64,000 nt of DNA from Roridomyces roridus. Its lineage: Eukaryota; Basidiomycota; Agaricomycetes; Agaricales; Mycenaceae. The stretch's first letter is position 1. The number at the start of each line of letters is the position of its first letter. This document shows, one piece after another, positions 1 to 9,747 of this stretch. The DNA lies in contig JARKIF010000120.1 of NCBI GenBank assembly GCA_029378245.1, positions 39,161-103,160 of the forward strand. Reading direction: 5' to 3'. Under the pieces are notes generated by a model that saw only the letters and a list, made by a program, of their open reading frames with translations, did not search any database and was not told the origin of the DNA. Position numbers and translations under genes: made by a program.

Positions 1-192
1 TCCCGCTATGCCATTCGCGGCGATCAAGCCTCCGACTGTCTGCTTGCCTGCTGCTGCGCGCCTTGCTCGCTCACCCAACAGAGCCGAGAAATTGAGCTCG
101 AGGAACAGAGCCTCGGCCACCCCGGTGCTGGCCTCTCGATGTTCATGACTCCAGCTCAGACAGCGCAGACTCCCGTCAAGCAGGCCGACTGA
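1..192 (+). CDS. PLAC8-family cysteine-rich protein, 3' end only
   Basis: The window opens inside this gene; the last 63 codons are read in frame 1 and end at TGA 190-192. The peptide begins with an RYAIRGD-like stretch and continues with a CCCAPCSLTQ cysteine cluster and an acidic QSREIELEE segment. This is the typical end of the PLAC8 domain, found in fungal and plant proteins linked to metal tolerance or cell-size control, usually at membranes. A low-complexity T/Q/P tail of about 25 residues follows. The 5' part lies outside the window, so length and membrane segments cannot be judged. The role is inferred from the family only. It is convergent with the LPMO gene, 95 bp away. Confidence 0.75.
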   Translation, partial: SRYAIRGDQASDCLLACCCAPCSLTQQSREIELEEQSLGHPGAGLSMFMTPAQTAQTPVKQAD

Positions 193-287
193 ATACAATC
201 CTAGCAAAAATACATGTCTATGTTACACTACATACATGGAAGCCCGCTCCGATTAATTATTCCCATGCCTTCACATAAATTATTAAC

Positions 288-1415
288 TTACTTGGAGAAA
301 AATGCAAGATTGCGGAGGCTGCGATGCCACCGCTTCTTGGGTGTCAGGACGTTTCTCCGCAGTACACAAGTGCCACTAGCGCTGGGCGCAGCGGGTGGGC
401 TCAAAGTAGGTGTCTTGGAAGGACTTGTGGTCCCGGCGGAAGGTTGTGGTTGTGTTGGAGTGGTGGCAGGCGAGGCTGGGGCATCACCACCACCTCCACC
501 TTGAGCAACAAACGCAGCGATAGGCGGCCCGGGAAACGTGTAGGGTGCGTTCGGATTGGTATAAACCTTTTAAACGTTTAATCAACCGGATTGAGAGCAT
601 GATGACCGCCTTACATCGACGAGTATTCCAGGATCTGTGGCAGAGTACGCTCCCGGAAGCTTGACAAGTTCGCTTTGCGTAGGGCCCCCAGACTCGGAGC
701 CAGCGACAACAAGCTGGCTACAGCTCGCATAGAACTCAGCGCCACCCGGCGACACACCGTTCTGCAACGCGATAATCTCGTGGCGCAGCAGATAATTTCC
801 CGGCGCGAGGTTTGCGGGCAGAGTAAAGTTGGCAGGCGCTCCGGAATCTGACTCGGGTCGTCAAGAAATCCTCACAAAGGAAAGATAACATACTCAGCTC
901 CGCTTGGACCCACCCGTTGGCGTCGCGACCAGACTGCTGAATCTTGAACCACATTGCTTGAGAGGCGTCGAACTGGGTGCACGAGGCGATACCACAGCTA
1001 GCCAGATACGTGAGGAGCGGGCCTACATCGTGAAACCAAGCTCCCGCGGTTGATACCTGGCGTAATGGTCATTACAACTCTGCCCCGAAAAGACGCAAAG
1101 ACGCAAGAATTACCCAGTTGACGGCGATGGAATCCCCGGGATTCGCATTCGCCACATCCTGGGCAAGCTGGGCATTTGGACCACAGGCAAGATTCGGGTC
1201 GGAGACCGAGGTGACTGGCGAATTTGTGTCTACCTGACGCAGCGCCTGGATGACCGGTTAGTGCTGCGTCCAATAAACACCAAATCCTCTACGCTTGCAG
1301 ATCCAGAAGTCCCCAGACCATTGCCTTGATACGTCTTGCCGGCCACAGCGATACTGCCCACCCATCCATGACCAGCGACAGGGATGATGAGTGCCGACAA
1401 CACAGCGAATTTCAT
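288..1415 (-). CDS. AA9 lytic polysaccharide monooxygenase, secreted
   Basis: A copper enzyme that oxidatively cleaves cellulose or related glucans outside the cell. The ATG at 1415 opens a 15-residue signal peptide (MKFAVLSALIIPVAG) followed directly by HGWVG, so cleavage leaves the N-terminal histidine of the copper brace. The second copper histidine lies in WFHDVGP, a third conserved histidine in LLRHEIIAL, and the axial tyrosine in GGAEFYASC. The PGAYSATDPGI block is also typical. Five exons are inferred, with introns near 1247-1293, 1049-1120, 850-900 and 560-615; the first carries a CACTAAC branch site. After the catalytic domain comes a Gly/Pro/Thr/Ser linker and, instead of a CBM1, a short basic tail (LTPKKRWHRSLRN) ending at 288. 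Family assignment is secure; the substrate is not determined. Confidence 0.9.
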
Positions 1416-1713
1416 GCAGAGAGGAGGAGAAAGACAAGGCTGAGGCTACCACATGTTGCCCCAGTCCCTTTTACTTGAGGAAGCCTCATGGGAAGGAAGA
1501 GGTTGATCCAAAAGGGAATGCTTCTGATCATGTCTTCACTTCACTTCTCTACTGACCAAGACTATTACTGCGACGATGTACGGTATTATAAAATGTATGG
1601 ACAATGTGCGTGCTGTGGGTGGTATGGTATGCTTATGCTGGGTAATGAATGCTATAATGTGCGTTTCAGTTCGTTCAAGTCATGATTTCGTTCCGTGCAA
1701 TGCAAATGCAGTC

Positions 1714-4700
1714 CTACGCCGTCGTGCGGCGTCTCTTCGCTCGGCATGCGCCTTGGCAGACGTATTCGTCGTCCTCGGCGTCACTCTCACCATCCTGTCC
1801 ATCGGACCCGCTGCGGGATTTGCGTTCTTCTTGCTCCAAATCGCGCAAGGTGCGCAGGTGAGATGTCAACGAACGGAAAAAGTCGCTCTGCCGACGGCGG
1901 GTCAGCAAACACGGTCACAGGTAGAAGCACGACGGTACCTTTGACACCCGAGCCTTCGGTCCCTCCCCCTTGTCCCTATCAGCCTGCTTCTTCTGTTCTC
2001 GATACTGAAGCAGCACATCAGAAACCAATGTCAACAATCAACGAGCCCTACCTTGCGCTGCTCTTCCTTGTTAATCTCCTCAAGTGCTTTGACCCATTCT
2101 TCTAGCGGCGACACTATCTGCACAGGCTTGACCTTGACCTTGACCTTGTCCTTGCTTGAAATGCCACGGAATTCGGCGTATTCGCCTTCGCGGTCCTCCA
2201 AGCTCGTGATAGCTTCGTCGTCCGAGTCCGGCACCGCATACGAGCTCACGGCGGTGGCCGCAGAGCGTCGTGGGCGCTTCCGGCCACGAGGAGGCGAAAC
2301 GGGCTCCACCTTCACAGGGCGCATCTCAACGGGTTCCACTTTGATTGCCTTGCCCTTGCCCTTGTCCAATTTCTTCATCAAGACCGACGCCGTGTCCCCA
2401 CTGCCAGAGATATAATCCTCTTCTGATGCGTAAAACGGCGCTCCCGCCTTGATGCGTTCGTATAAATTATAATCCTAACCGGTCGGGGTCAGCGTGCATT
2501 CATCCATCGAGAGTCGTCCAAACGCACCGCGCACGACGTCCCCAAAGCCGCCATCAAACGGAAATGCTTTAGCGTAATCGGCACAGGAATGCCATGAACC
2601 GGGTGCAAATATGTATTCAGAACCTGCTCCCAATTAGCCAACGCTTCTTGAACTGCATGCATGCCCGAAGACGCACCGAATGATTTCCGTTCACAACTGC
2701 GTGGGTGAGGAAAACGGCGGTGACACTGCTCTTGGAACCAAATTCAATCTTTATCCAACGTGCCACCGAATGATGATCTGGCCGCGAGTTAGCTTGGTCG
2801 AGCCAACGTTTAATCAGACTCACCGATTGGCAGCCTCGAGTTACTGCCCAGGGTGTTCAAGTGATACGTGTGGTAATAGCGCCGACGTCCCCGGGTACCC
2901 TGATTCTCGTCGCGTCGAATCATCGTAGTCAAAGGTTCGAGCTATGGAGAAGGTCAGGATCCTGCGCACAAAAGAAGCTTTAGGCGTACACTGATGGCGC
3001 CGAGGTCGCGGGTCACGCTTGCACCCTCATCCTCCTCGGGGTCCCACATATGCGCGTCCTCATCTTCTTCCTCGTCGTCCGTACTCCTCTCGCGATAGTC
3101 GCCACCTTCGTCCTCGTCCTCGTCCTCCTCTTGACCTTCCAACTCCTCGTCTGTCTCCTCCCCCTCGCTACATACAGCACCAACCATCTGCTTTGCTAAT
3201 TTCGCACAGTTCCCTTGCACCAGCCCACCCTCAGCAAGAATCTCCTCCACACTCCGTGCGTGTTCCCCAAGCACAGCCTGCACAATCCGCGGCTTCACAT
3301 TTGGGTATATGTCGCAAAGTCGCTTCAGAGTCTTGCCCTTAGCGTCGCGGCCTAGACAACGGACCGCGACCTCTTCTGCGAGCTCCCGCACTTCAGCAGA
3401 CGTCGGCTTCCGTCCACTGGGTGATACGCCCTCGCGGCGCAAGTACTCCAGGACTGGACTAGGTTTCTCAACAAAGGCGCTGAGCAAAACGTCGGCCGCG
3501 TCGGAAATTGTGAACGGGCCCAGCTTGAGCGGAGCCAGGCGCTCCGTCATGTCGGAAACGCGTACTGAAGGCTCTGCCGCAAAAACTGTGAGAAACATGG
3601 CCCGTCGGACCAATGGGTCCAAATTTGACGTGGTGGAAGAGGGCGCAAGAAAATCGGTGTACAACTGTATGAGGATCTGCGAGGTGGTGGCGCTAGTAAT
3701 AGCCCGGACGCGGAGAAATAGCTAAATGGAAAGTATCAGAATTAGCGGTAGAGTTGGCATTCAACGGACGGACCTTGATAATGTCTTGGATAAGTTCGCT
3801 AAACAAGGTTGTTGGCCCGAGGTCACTAAATCTGAACTGGAACTACGTACCGGAGTGTAAAAGATAGATCGCCACCGCGGTCGAGTTGCCGGAGTGCGCG
3901 ATACGCAGCCTCGTTCGTCTTCGGCTCGAGGCACACTTCAGCTGCGACCGTCCGTGTGACGAACATACTGGGATCTAGTCGACATAGTTCGCGGACGTTG
4001 CCGACGATCTCCTCTGTATGTGCTTGAACGGGGGCTGCGCTCCGTTCGAACATCTTGCGGAAGACAAAGTCGCGGTATTTCGCATCCATATGGAAGCCGT
4101 TGGCGACGGCATACGGAAGAAGGCGGGGTTCGATGGCGAGGGCGAGGGGAATTTGGGAAAAGAGCGGATCGCGTTCGCAGAACGGGATGAACTGGTGGAA
4201 GTGTGAACGAGTAGTCCACGAAAACGGTTGCTGGAGACGTACATTGTGGGTTTCAAAGATGTCACGAACTTGCTCCCATGTTACATGTTGAGACTCTTGC
4301 CTGGCCTCTTTAATAAACTGAGAGACGATGGCACCATCGTCTTCGCCTTTGCCACGCGGAATTTCTCCGAATTTCTCGGCGGCAAGACTGAGGAAATACG
4401 CAAAGGTAGAGAGCGAGACGTTTCGGACCCAGGGCAGTTTGATAGTAAAGTGCGAGTGCGAGTGGAAGAAGTGATGGAAAGCGACCTGAACGAGATAGCG
4501 AGAGAGATGGGCTCCGCTGGCGAGGAGGATCTAGGAGCAGCTCTTGTTAATTGACGTGCCCCGGTGAGCGAGAAACAAAAGTACATCGAGAACACGGGGA
4601 GTGAGGAGCTTTCCTCGAGCGAGTGCAAAGTAGATGGCTTGGAGCTCGCCGTGCCGGGTAATGAAGTAGTTGGCACGGACGAATGGGTCTTGTGAAACGG

Positions 4701-4857
4701 AAAGCAGGCGGTGGTTAACGCGGGAGAGGCTGGCGGGTTCGGCGGTTTCGTAGAAGATGAGATGAAGGACTTCGTCGGGAAGGTCGTTCATGCCAGTGGT
4801 GAGCTGAATGACCTCATCGGGGAGGTCGTTTAGGGCCTCGTCGGGGAGGTCGCTCAT
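1714..4857 (-). CDS. F-box-like protein with long disordered C-terminus
   Basis: A multi-exon gene read as one chain. The N-terminus has LPDEVLHLIFYET, an F-box-like start, preceded by two shorter LPDE copies. A helical region follows (LASGAHLSRYLVQ, FETHNVRLQQPFSW, LLPYAVANGFHMDAKYRDF), then a block containing DLGPTTLFSELIQDIIK and NVKPRIVQAVLGEH. After a very acidic run near 3010-3170 comes a conserved-looking part (HHSVARWIKIEFGS, NWEQVLNTYLHPVHG). A basic, Ser-rich end with KRPRRS and VKVEP repeats finishes at 1714. I do not recognise the family beyond the F-box hint. If the F-box is real, the protein would be an SCF substrate receptor. Introns are short, and two junctions imply introns of only 19-20 nt (see findings). 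Splitting into two genes is possible but the frames join well. Confidence 0.6.
4772..4854. repeat. Three imperfect 17-bp repeats encoding the LPDE motif
   Basis: Near-identical 17-mers lie at 4772-4788, 4814-4830 and 4838-4854. They are in frame and give DLPDEALN, DLPDEVIQL and DLPDEVLHL at the N-terminus of the F-box-like protein. This looks like a local duplication of the first F-box helix. Confidence 0.75.
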
Positions 4858-5030
4858 GACGGCGAAAGGAGAGAGTGACTGCGTGGTAACAGACTGTTTG
4901 CGTCCCAGTGGGCCAAAGCTTCGATCATCGACGACTTAATCGCATCAGAGCGAGTCCCATATCGGGCTTCTAACAAGAGGTCGAGTCCGCTCAACTCCGT
5001 CTCATCCAATACAAAAATCAAGATTTACGT

Positions 5031-6086
5031 TCAGAACGTACGCCGGTAATATCCTCGCCAGATGTTCCATGACACCCTCCACTCTCGCGTCCCCAACTGC
5101 CGTGCAAACGCGTCAAAATTCACCTTTTCTAATTGTGATAGAAAAGTGGCCACAGGAACACCCGCCAAGAACACCGGCATGGCCGCGATGGGCACCTTGC
5201 CCCCGTGTTCCTTGAATACCTCCCGGGCAGTCAACAGATGATCGTTGGCCAGCACTGCGACTTGGTAAACCGCCGCATCTACACCTGTCGCGTCACCACC
5301 ATGCCGAAATACGAGCTCTTGCTGAACACCGTGTTGGGCACAGACATCCAACGGAATGGGCAGCCGACGATTCGCGGCATGGTGTGGCAGTGCACGCAGC
5401 AGTGTCGCGATCGTGGCTGCTGTCCCAACATGAGACGCCGCATGGGCCAAATCTGCAGGGCCGCCGAGCCCACGCAGAGCCAGCAACAGGTAAAGCACGC
5501 TTGACGACGCCCCTTCAGCATGGGAAACTAGCGCATCGCAGCTAGGGTACGAATCAGCCTTGAGCTCCGCGTCCTGCAGCCAGCCGAAATAAAATAAACG
5601 CGTCTTGACTGAAGCGGTCGCGTACCCGGGCGTCAATGATTCTTTTGAAGTGATAGGCTGGAAGGTCTGCTTCCCGCGTCGCAGTATGCAGTGCAAGAGC
5701 AATAGGATGCCGAGGGGGCCTGTCCTATCGTTTTGGTTAGTTGAGAACAAGATGCAAGGTAGCGAGCGACACACGGCATATATGTCTCGGATAGCGTCGC
5801 GCCAAAACTGCATGCGAACCGCGCCAATGGTCGCAACGCTTACATTGTCCTGGACCATGGCGAGTTCAGTCTGTTACGAATTAGCAGGGCCGATGCATGA
5901 AGAAAAAAGACACACAGCAAAGGCTTTGATTGCGAAATAGGCATCCTGCAACGGAGCTGGCCAGAATTTGCTTATTAGGAACGAGTCATAGTCGTGCTTT
6001 CGGACGAGTTGTCTGCAGTATTGAGCAGGAGAGTCTGAATAAAATCGTGCCTGCCGGAGTCGCGGAGCGGTCCGAAGAGAGAGCAT
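5031..6086 (-). CDS. NDUFAF6: NDUFAF6-like complex I assembly factor (squalene/phytoene synthase fold)
   Basis: A mitochondrial factor needed for early assembly of respiratory complex I; it has the phytoene/squalene synthase fold but is not known to make isoprenoids. The start at 6086 gives a basic, Arg-rich presequence (MLSLRTAPRLRQARFYS). Family blocks follow: YCRQLVRKHDYDSF, ISKFWPAPLQDAYFAIKAF, MQFWRDAIRDIYA, HPIALALHTATREADLPAY, FKRIIDAR and GASSSVLYLLLALRG. Four exons are inferred. The 45-nt intron near 5863 and the introns near 5700-5740 and 5580-5630 restore the conserved frame. The C-terminus ends with WNIWRGYYRRTF. It shares a 41-bp head-to-head interval with the Derlin gene. Confidence 0.88.
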
Positions 6087-6127
6087 GCCGTCACCGATCA
6101 GGACACGTTCTCCTCCTCCACAACCAA
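6087..6127. promoter_or_regulatory. 41-bp shared upstream region of NDUFAF6 and Derlin
   Basis: Only 41 bp separate the divergent ATGs at 6086 (minus) and 6128 (plus). Both starts are supported, one by a mitochondrial presequence and the other by a conserved Derlin N-terminus. The core promoters and 5' UTRs must therefore overlap the neighbouring transcript or coding sequence. No TATA box is visible in this gap. Confidence 0.5.
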
Positions 6128-6964
6128 ATGCCAGTCGGAATTGAAGCTTGGGTCCAGCAAATCCCTCCCATTACAAGGGGATGGCTGGCTCTCTCTGTCC
6201 TCACCAGTCTCGCCGTCGTCAGTTTCTCTTTGGGTGCCCGCTTCCACGCTCACAACCTTCCAGCAATGCCAATTAGTCACTCCATTGCAGCTGTATTTCA
6301 GCCTCAAGAGTTTTCTAAATGGCCAACCCTGGCGCGCTGGGACGACATTCTTCTACTTTGGGCCCATCTCGTTGGACTTTGTCTTCCACTTATTCTTCTT
6401 GTGCGTCGTAGAATGCAATCTCCCATTGCGCGTCTCACGCATAGCCCAGTATGAGATACAGCCGAATGCTCGAGGAATCTTCGTTTCCAAACCGAAGGGC
6501 CGACTACTTCTGGCTACTCTTCCTGTCTTCAATCATGCTATTGGTACCGTCCACCTTTACCTGAAATTCCTTCTCTAACCTCCCACCAGGCCCTCTCACC
6601 ACTATTTAATCTCCCATTCCTTTCCTCCTCCCTGGCATTTGTCCCAATATATCTCTGGTCCCGGCGCCACCCCTCCACCCCCATATCTCTCTTCGGCCTC
6701 TTCACCATCACCGCGCCCTACCTTCCCGTCGCCCTCGTCGCGTTCTCGTGGATTCTCAACGGAACATGGAAAGCCGCTGCCGGAGATCTCGTTGGATGCG
6801 CCGTTGGACACATCGGCTGGTTCCTCCGCGATGTTTGGACGAGGGAAATGGTTGGAGGTCCCACCGTATTTACCGACGCTCCCATCCCGCTGTGAGTTCT
6901 TGTCCCATCTCTCAAATTCGCATCTCTAAATCTTGCCAGAAAACGGCTGTTCGGAGACCTCTAG
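6128..6964 (+). CDS. DER1: Derlin (Der1-like), ER-associated degradation channel component
   Basis: A polytopic ER membrane protein of the rhomboid-pseudoprotease superfamily that helps extract misfolded proteins for proteasomal degradation. The protein starts MPVGIEAWVQQIPPITRGWL, the usual Derlin opening. It continues with QCQLVTPLQLYFSLKSF, FFYFGPISLDFVFHLFF and MRYSRMLEESSF, then hydrophobic segments around LPFLSSSLAFVPIYLW and LFTITAPYLPVALVAF. Introns lie near 6218-6263, 6401-6449, 6546-6592 and 6893-6939. The last exon is only 25 nt and encodes LKRLFGDL before TAG at 6962. No catalytic Ser/His pair is expected in this family and none is claimed. It is convergent with RPC19, 116 bp away. 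Confidence 0.88.
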
Positions 6965-7080
6965 AATGTATGATAATCTGTAAAACACATCTCTTCCCTG
7001 TATATCATGGGTTTCTTGTTTAATCGAACCAGGAGCGGGTTGCCGAAACATTACTATCTTACTTTTGTCTTGCCCATGCA

Positions 7081-7634
7081 TCAACTGCGCTCGTCCCAGC
7101 GCTCATAGTCACCCGATTTCAATGACGCGACATACTCTTCTTCAATAGTCACGGCTAAATCGTCCAGGTCGGATAGAGCGGTTATCAGAGCCGAGAGCGA
7201 AGAGAGGTTGTCTGGTGATGCATATAGGTCTCGTCTTGCCCACGGAAACACGGGAGTCAACGCACCGTACATCTGGATACGGACGTTGATCACATTCTCC
7301 GACGGATGAGGCGCACTGAGAAGACGGTCAGCGATATAATACGTCGCCCCAACGAAAACTTGCCTATAACCGCAGAATTCCACCTTCGGACTGAACGAGC
7401 CGGGATTGAGACACCCGACAAGAATGGTAACAGCACAGTAGACAAGACAGACTTTTTCATGAGCATCCAGCGGAGAGCGTTCCCAATCGTGTGCGTTTCG
7501 TCATGAATTTGGTACGTTGCTGCCGATAGATCAGGCGTCGCGCCCTTCATCTTGGGAAAAGTCGCGTCAGGAACGTAGAAGACGGCCAGCAGATGAAGGC
7601 ATACAATAGTCACTTTTGCCGGTAGCTCAGCCAT
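7081..7634 (-). CDS. RPC19: RNA polymerase I/III subunit AC19 (RPAC2)
   Basis: A small alpha-like subunit shared by RNA polymerases I and III, pairing with AC40 at the assembly platform. Core motifs are TYQIHDETHTIGNALRWML, NPKVEFCGYSAPHPSENV and INVRIQMYDNLSSLSAL, followed by an acidic C-terminal helix (TIEEEYVASLKSGDYERW). Five exons are inferred. The first encodes only MAELPAK; its intron is about 63 nt. Intron 7316-7363 must start with GC rather than GT to keep the invariant GYSAPHPSE block. The length of about 115 residues fits the family. The start at 7634 is the only ATG that gives a short N-terminus before the conserved domain. Confidence 0.9.
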
Positions 7635-7822
7635 GATCGAAGGAAAGAAACCGCTGCTGCCAAAGCAGGTACAACAAACTCGACCAGAAAAAACATCATA
7701 CAAGATTCGGTGAACATAGGTATACATGAAAGATAAAGAAGAGATAAAAACACATATGTGATAGATCCAGCAGACCACATCCTTCCTTCAAACAAGATAA
7801 AAAGAAATTGTACGTATATGAT

Positions 7823-9484
7823 TTAGAAGGTCGTGATCGCGCTCGGTCGGGGACCGCCAACGCGTAGTTTCTTGACAGCCGCAGCAGCATTCTCCATCTC
7901 CTGCTTGGCCGCACGCAGGGCTGCACTGCGGTTTGTGCGCGGCGCTATAGACGGTGCTGAGATGCTGCTGGGACGTGGCTTTGGACGAGCAGGAGCAGGA
8001 TCTTTGGCGGGTGCACTAGGAGCAGCCGCAGGAGGAAGAATAGAAGGACGAGACGCAGCGGGTCGCATTGCGACGCTTGACGGACGAGCAGCGGTTCGCG
8101 CCCGGGGCACTACGGGCGTCGACACTGAAGCGGCTGACGCGGGGCGAGAGGGGGGTTTCGTTTGCAGCGAGCTTGTCGAGTTGCTTCGCGAAAGGCCTGG
8201 AAGCTTTGGTGCTGTTGGCCCACGGACTGTAAACACATATTGAGCATTGTCACCTATCATCTACTCTCAGACTCACACTGGAAAGACGATGGAGGTGCCG
8301 CCTGGTCCTTCGACGCCCGTAATGCCGCGCTTTTGTTTAATCGCGGCGCGACCGTGGGCGCCAGGACTGATGCCACAGAAATGGTCTCCCGACGTTTGTG
8401 TCCGGGAACACCATCGAAGGTTTGTTTGTCCAAAGTATCTGGGTTGCTCGTTTTCCTGACAGGTGGGGCAGGCAAGGGGAGGCCCAGTCGGAGGGCCGTG
8501 GCACGGGTCATGCGCGGGGCAATAGTGGGAGCAGCGGTAGACGCTACCGCGATACTCTCCGCCCGCTTATGACCCGGGACATTCGCAAACGTCTTTGCGA
8601 GTTGCTCTTTCGTGAGAGGAGCCCGAGGAACCGATGGACCACCCTTCTCGACGACCCCGCCGGCACGAAGAGCAGCGGCTCGTGTTGTACGGGGAACGAT
8701 GTCCGGAGAAGCGTGGGTCGCCGGTAGCCCTCGAGCGCGGAATGTCTTGCCGTTGGCACCCTTGGTGGATGGATTGGATGGGGCGTATCCCTCATCAGAA
8801 GTATTCTGACGCAGGGCATCAAGCACCGACGACGACATGGACCGCATAGATCCGTAGTGACCGTCATCCGGAAGTTCCTGTGTCGAAAAGGGCGGGGAGG
8901 ACGCAAACAGGGATAAAATCTGAGTTTCTGCGGCTTCAATGTCCGGAGAACCCATGAGCCCGTTTTTCTCGAGACTGATCCCGTAGAGTGCACGCAGAGA
9001 ATTCGGAGCCTCCTGCCGTGCAATCTCGGGGTCTCTGTCGCCCATAAGGGTCTTCCACACCTCGACCGCCCTCTTGCGCTCCAGCACGTATACCCAGACT
9101 TCGCCCCTGCAAAATGTCTCAGACATGAACACAAGAGGCCGTGCAGAACGAGACTCACTCGCCCAGCGACTCTGCGTCGTCGCCAAACAGCTCAATCAAC
9201 ACCTCCGGTTGGCTCTCGATGTCGAATTCCATCTGACGCTCTTTGACAATCTGTAAGGATGGCTGAGTTTGACTCCAGCTGCAACGGCAGAGACACACCT
9301 CGAAGCTCGCTTCCTGAATTCGGCGCTCAATATCGAAGCGATGATCTTGAATCAAGTTAAGGACGTTATGTTGGCAGTAAAGCAAAGCAGTCTCCGTACC
9401 CAGCGCATGGTGCTTGATAATGGCCACCGTCCGCGTTACTCTCGCGTTGGGAGTGGCCGGGACCTGTTCCTGCTCGTCGTACAT
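7823..9484 (-). CDS. Nucleoside-diphosphate-kinase-like protein, catalytic His absent, with repeat tail
   Basis: The first ~150 residues follow the NDP kinase fold: RTVAIIKHHAL, IERRIQEASFEIVKERQMEF, VYVLERKRAVEVWKTLMG, NSLRALYGIS and NGLMGSPDIEAAE. In active enzymes the last block reads N-x-x-H-G-S, with His carrying the phosphate. Here the His position is Met, so phosphotransfer is unlikely. The remaining ~330 residues are low-complexity and contain four copies of a motif close to (A/S)P-x-(I/V)-(A/V)PR-x-(T/N)-(R/K)-x-(A/T)ALR, plus two copies of VPGHKRxExIxVAS. Introns near 9350 and 9250 split the kinase domain and another sits near 8225-8275. The start at 9484 is the first ATG. I infer a scaffold or regulatory role, not an enzymatic one. 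Confidence 0.8.
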
Positions 9485-9747
9485 GGTGGACAATAGAAGT
9501 ATGAGACAGCGAAGGCAAGAGTGAGCGGGAGCTCAGGGATAATTAGGAGGAAAGCAGAGCGACGTCGAGCAACTGTGCGGAAGAGAGAGACCAGCAAAAA
9601 GTTAAACAGGGTGGTTGTTGATTGTAAAGGAGCTGAATCAAAACACGAGATCGACGTGACCTCTGCCATTGCCATGCCGACCAAGGCAGCCAAAAATTAT
9701 CCTTTAGACCTTTTAATGTACAGATTTTCCGTATTACCCCAAGCCTC

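Noticed and set aside
4228..4554. A 108-codon plus-strand frame with a plausible start
   Set aside because: The minus strand reads continuously through here as part of the F-box-like protein with sensible helical sequence, so the plus frame is a shadow.
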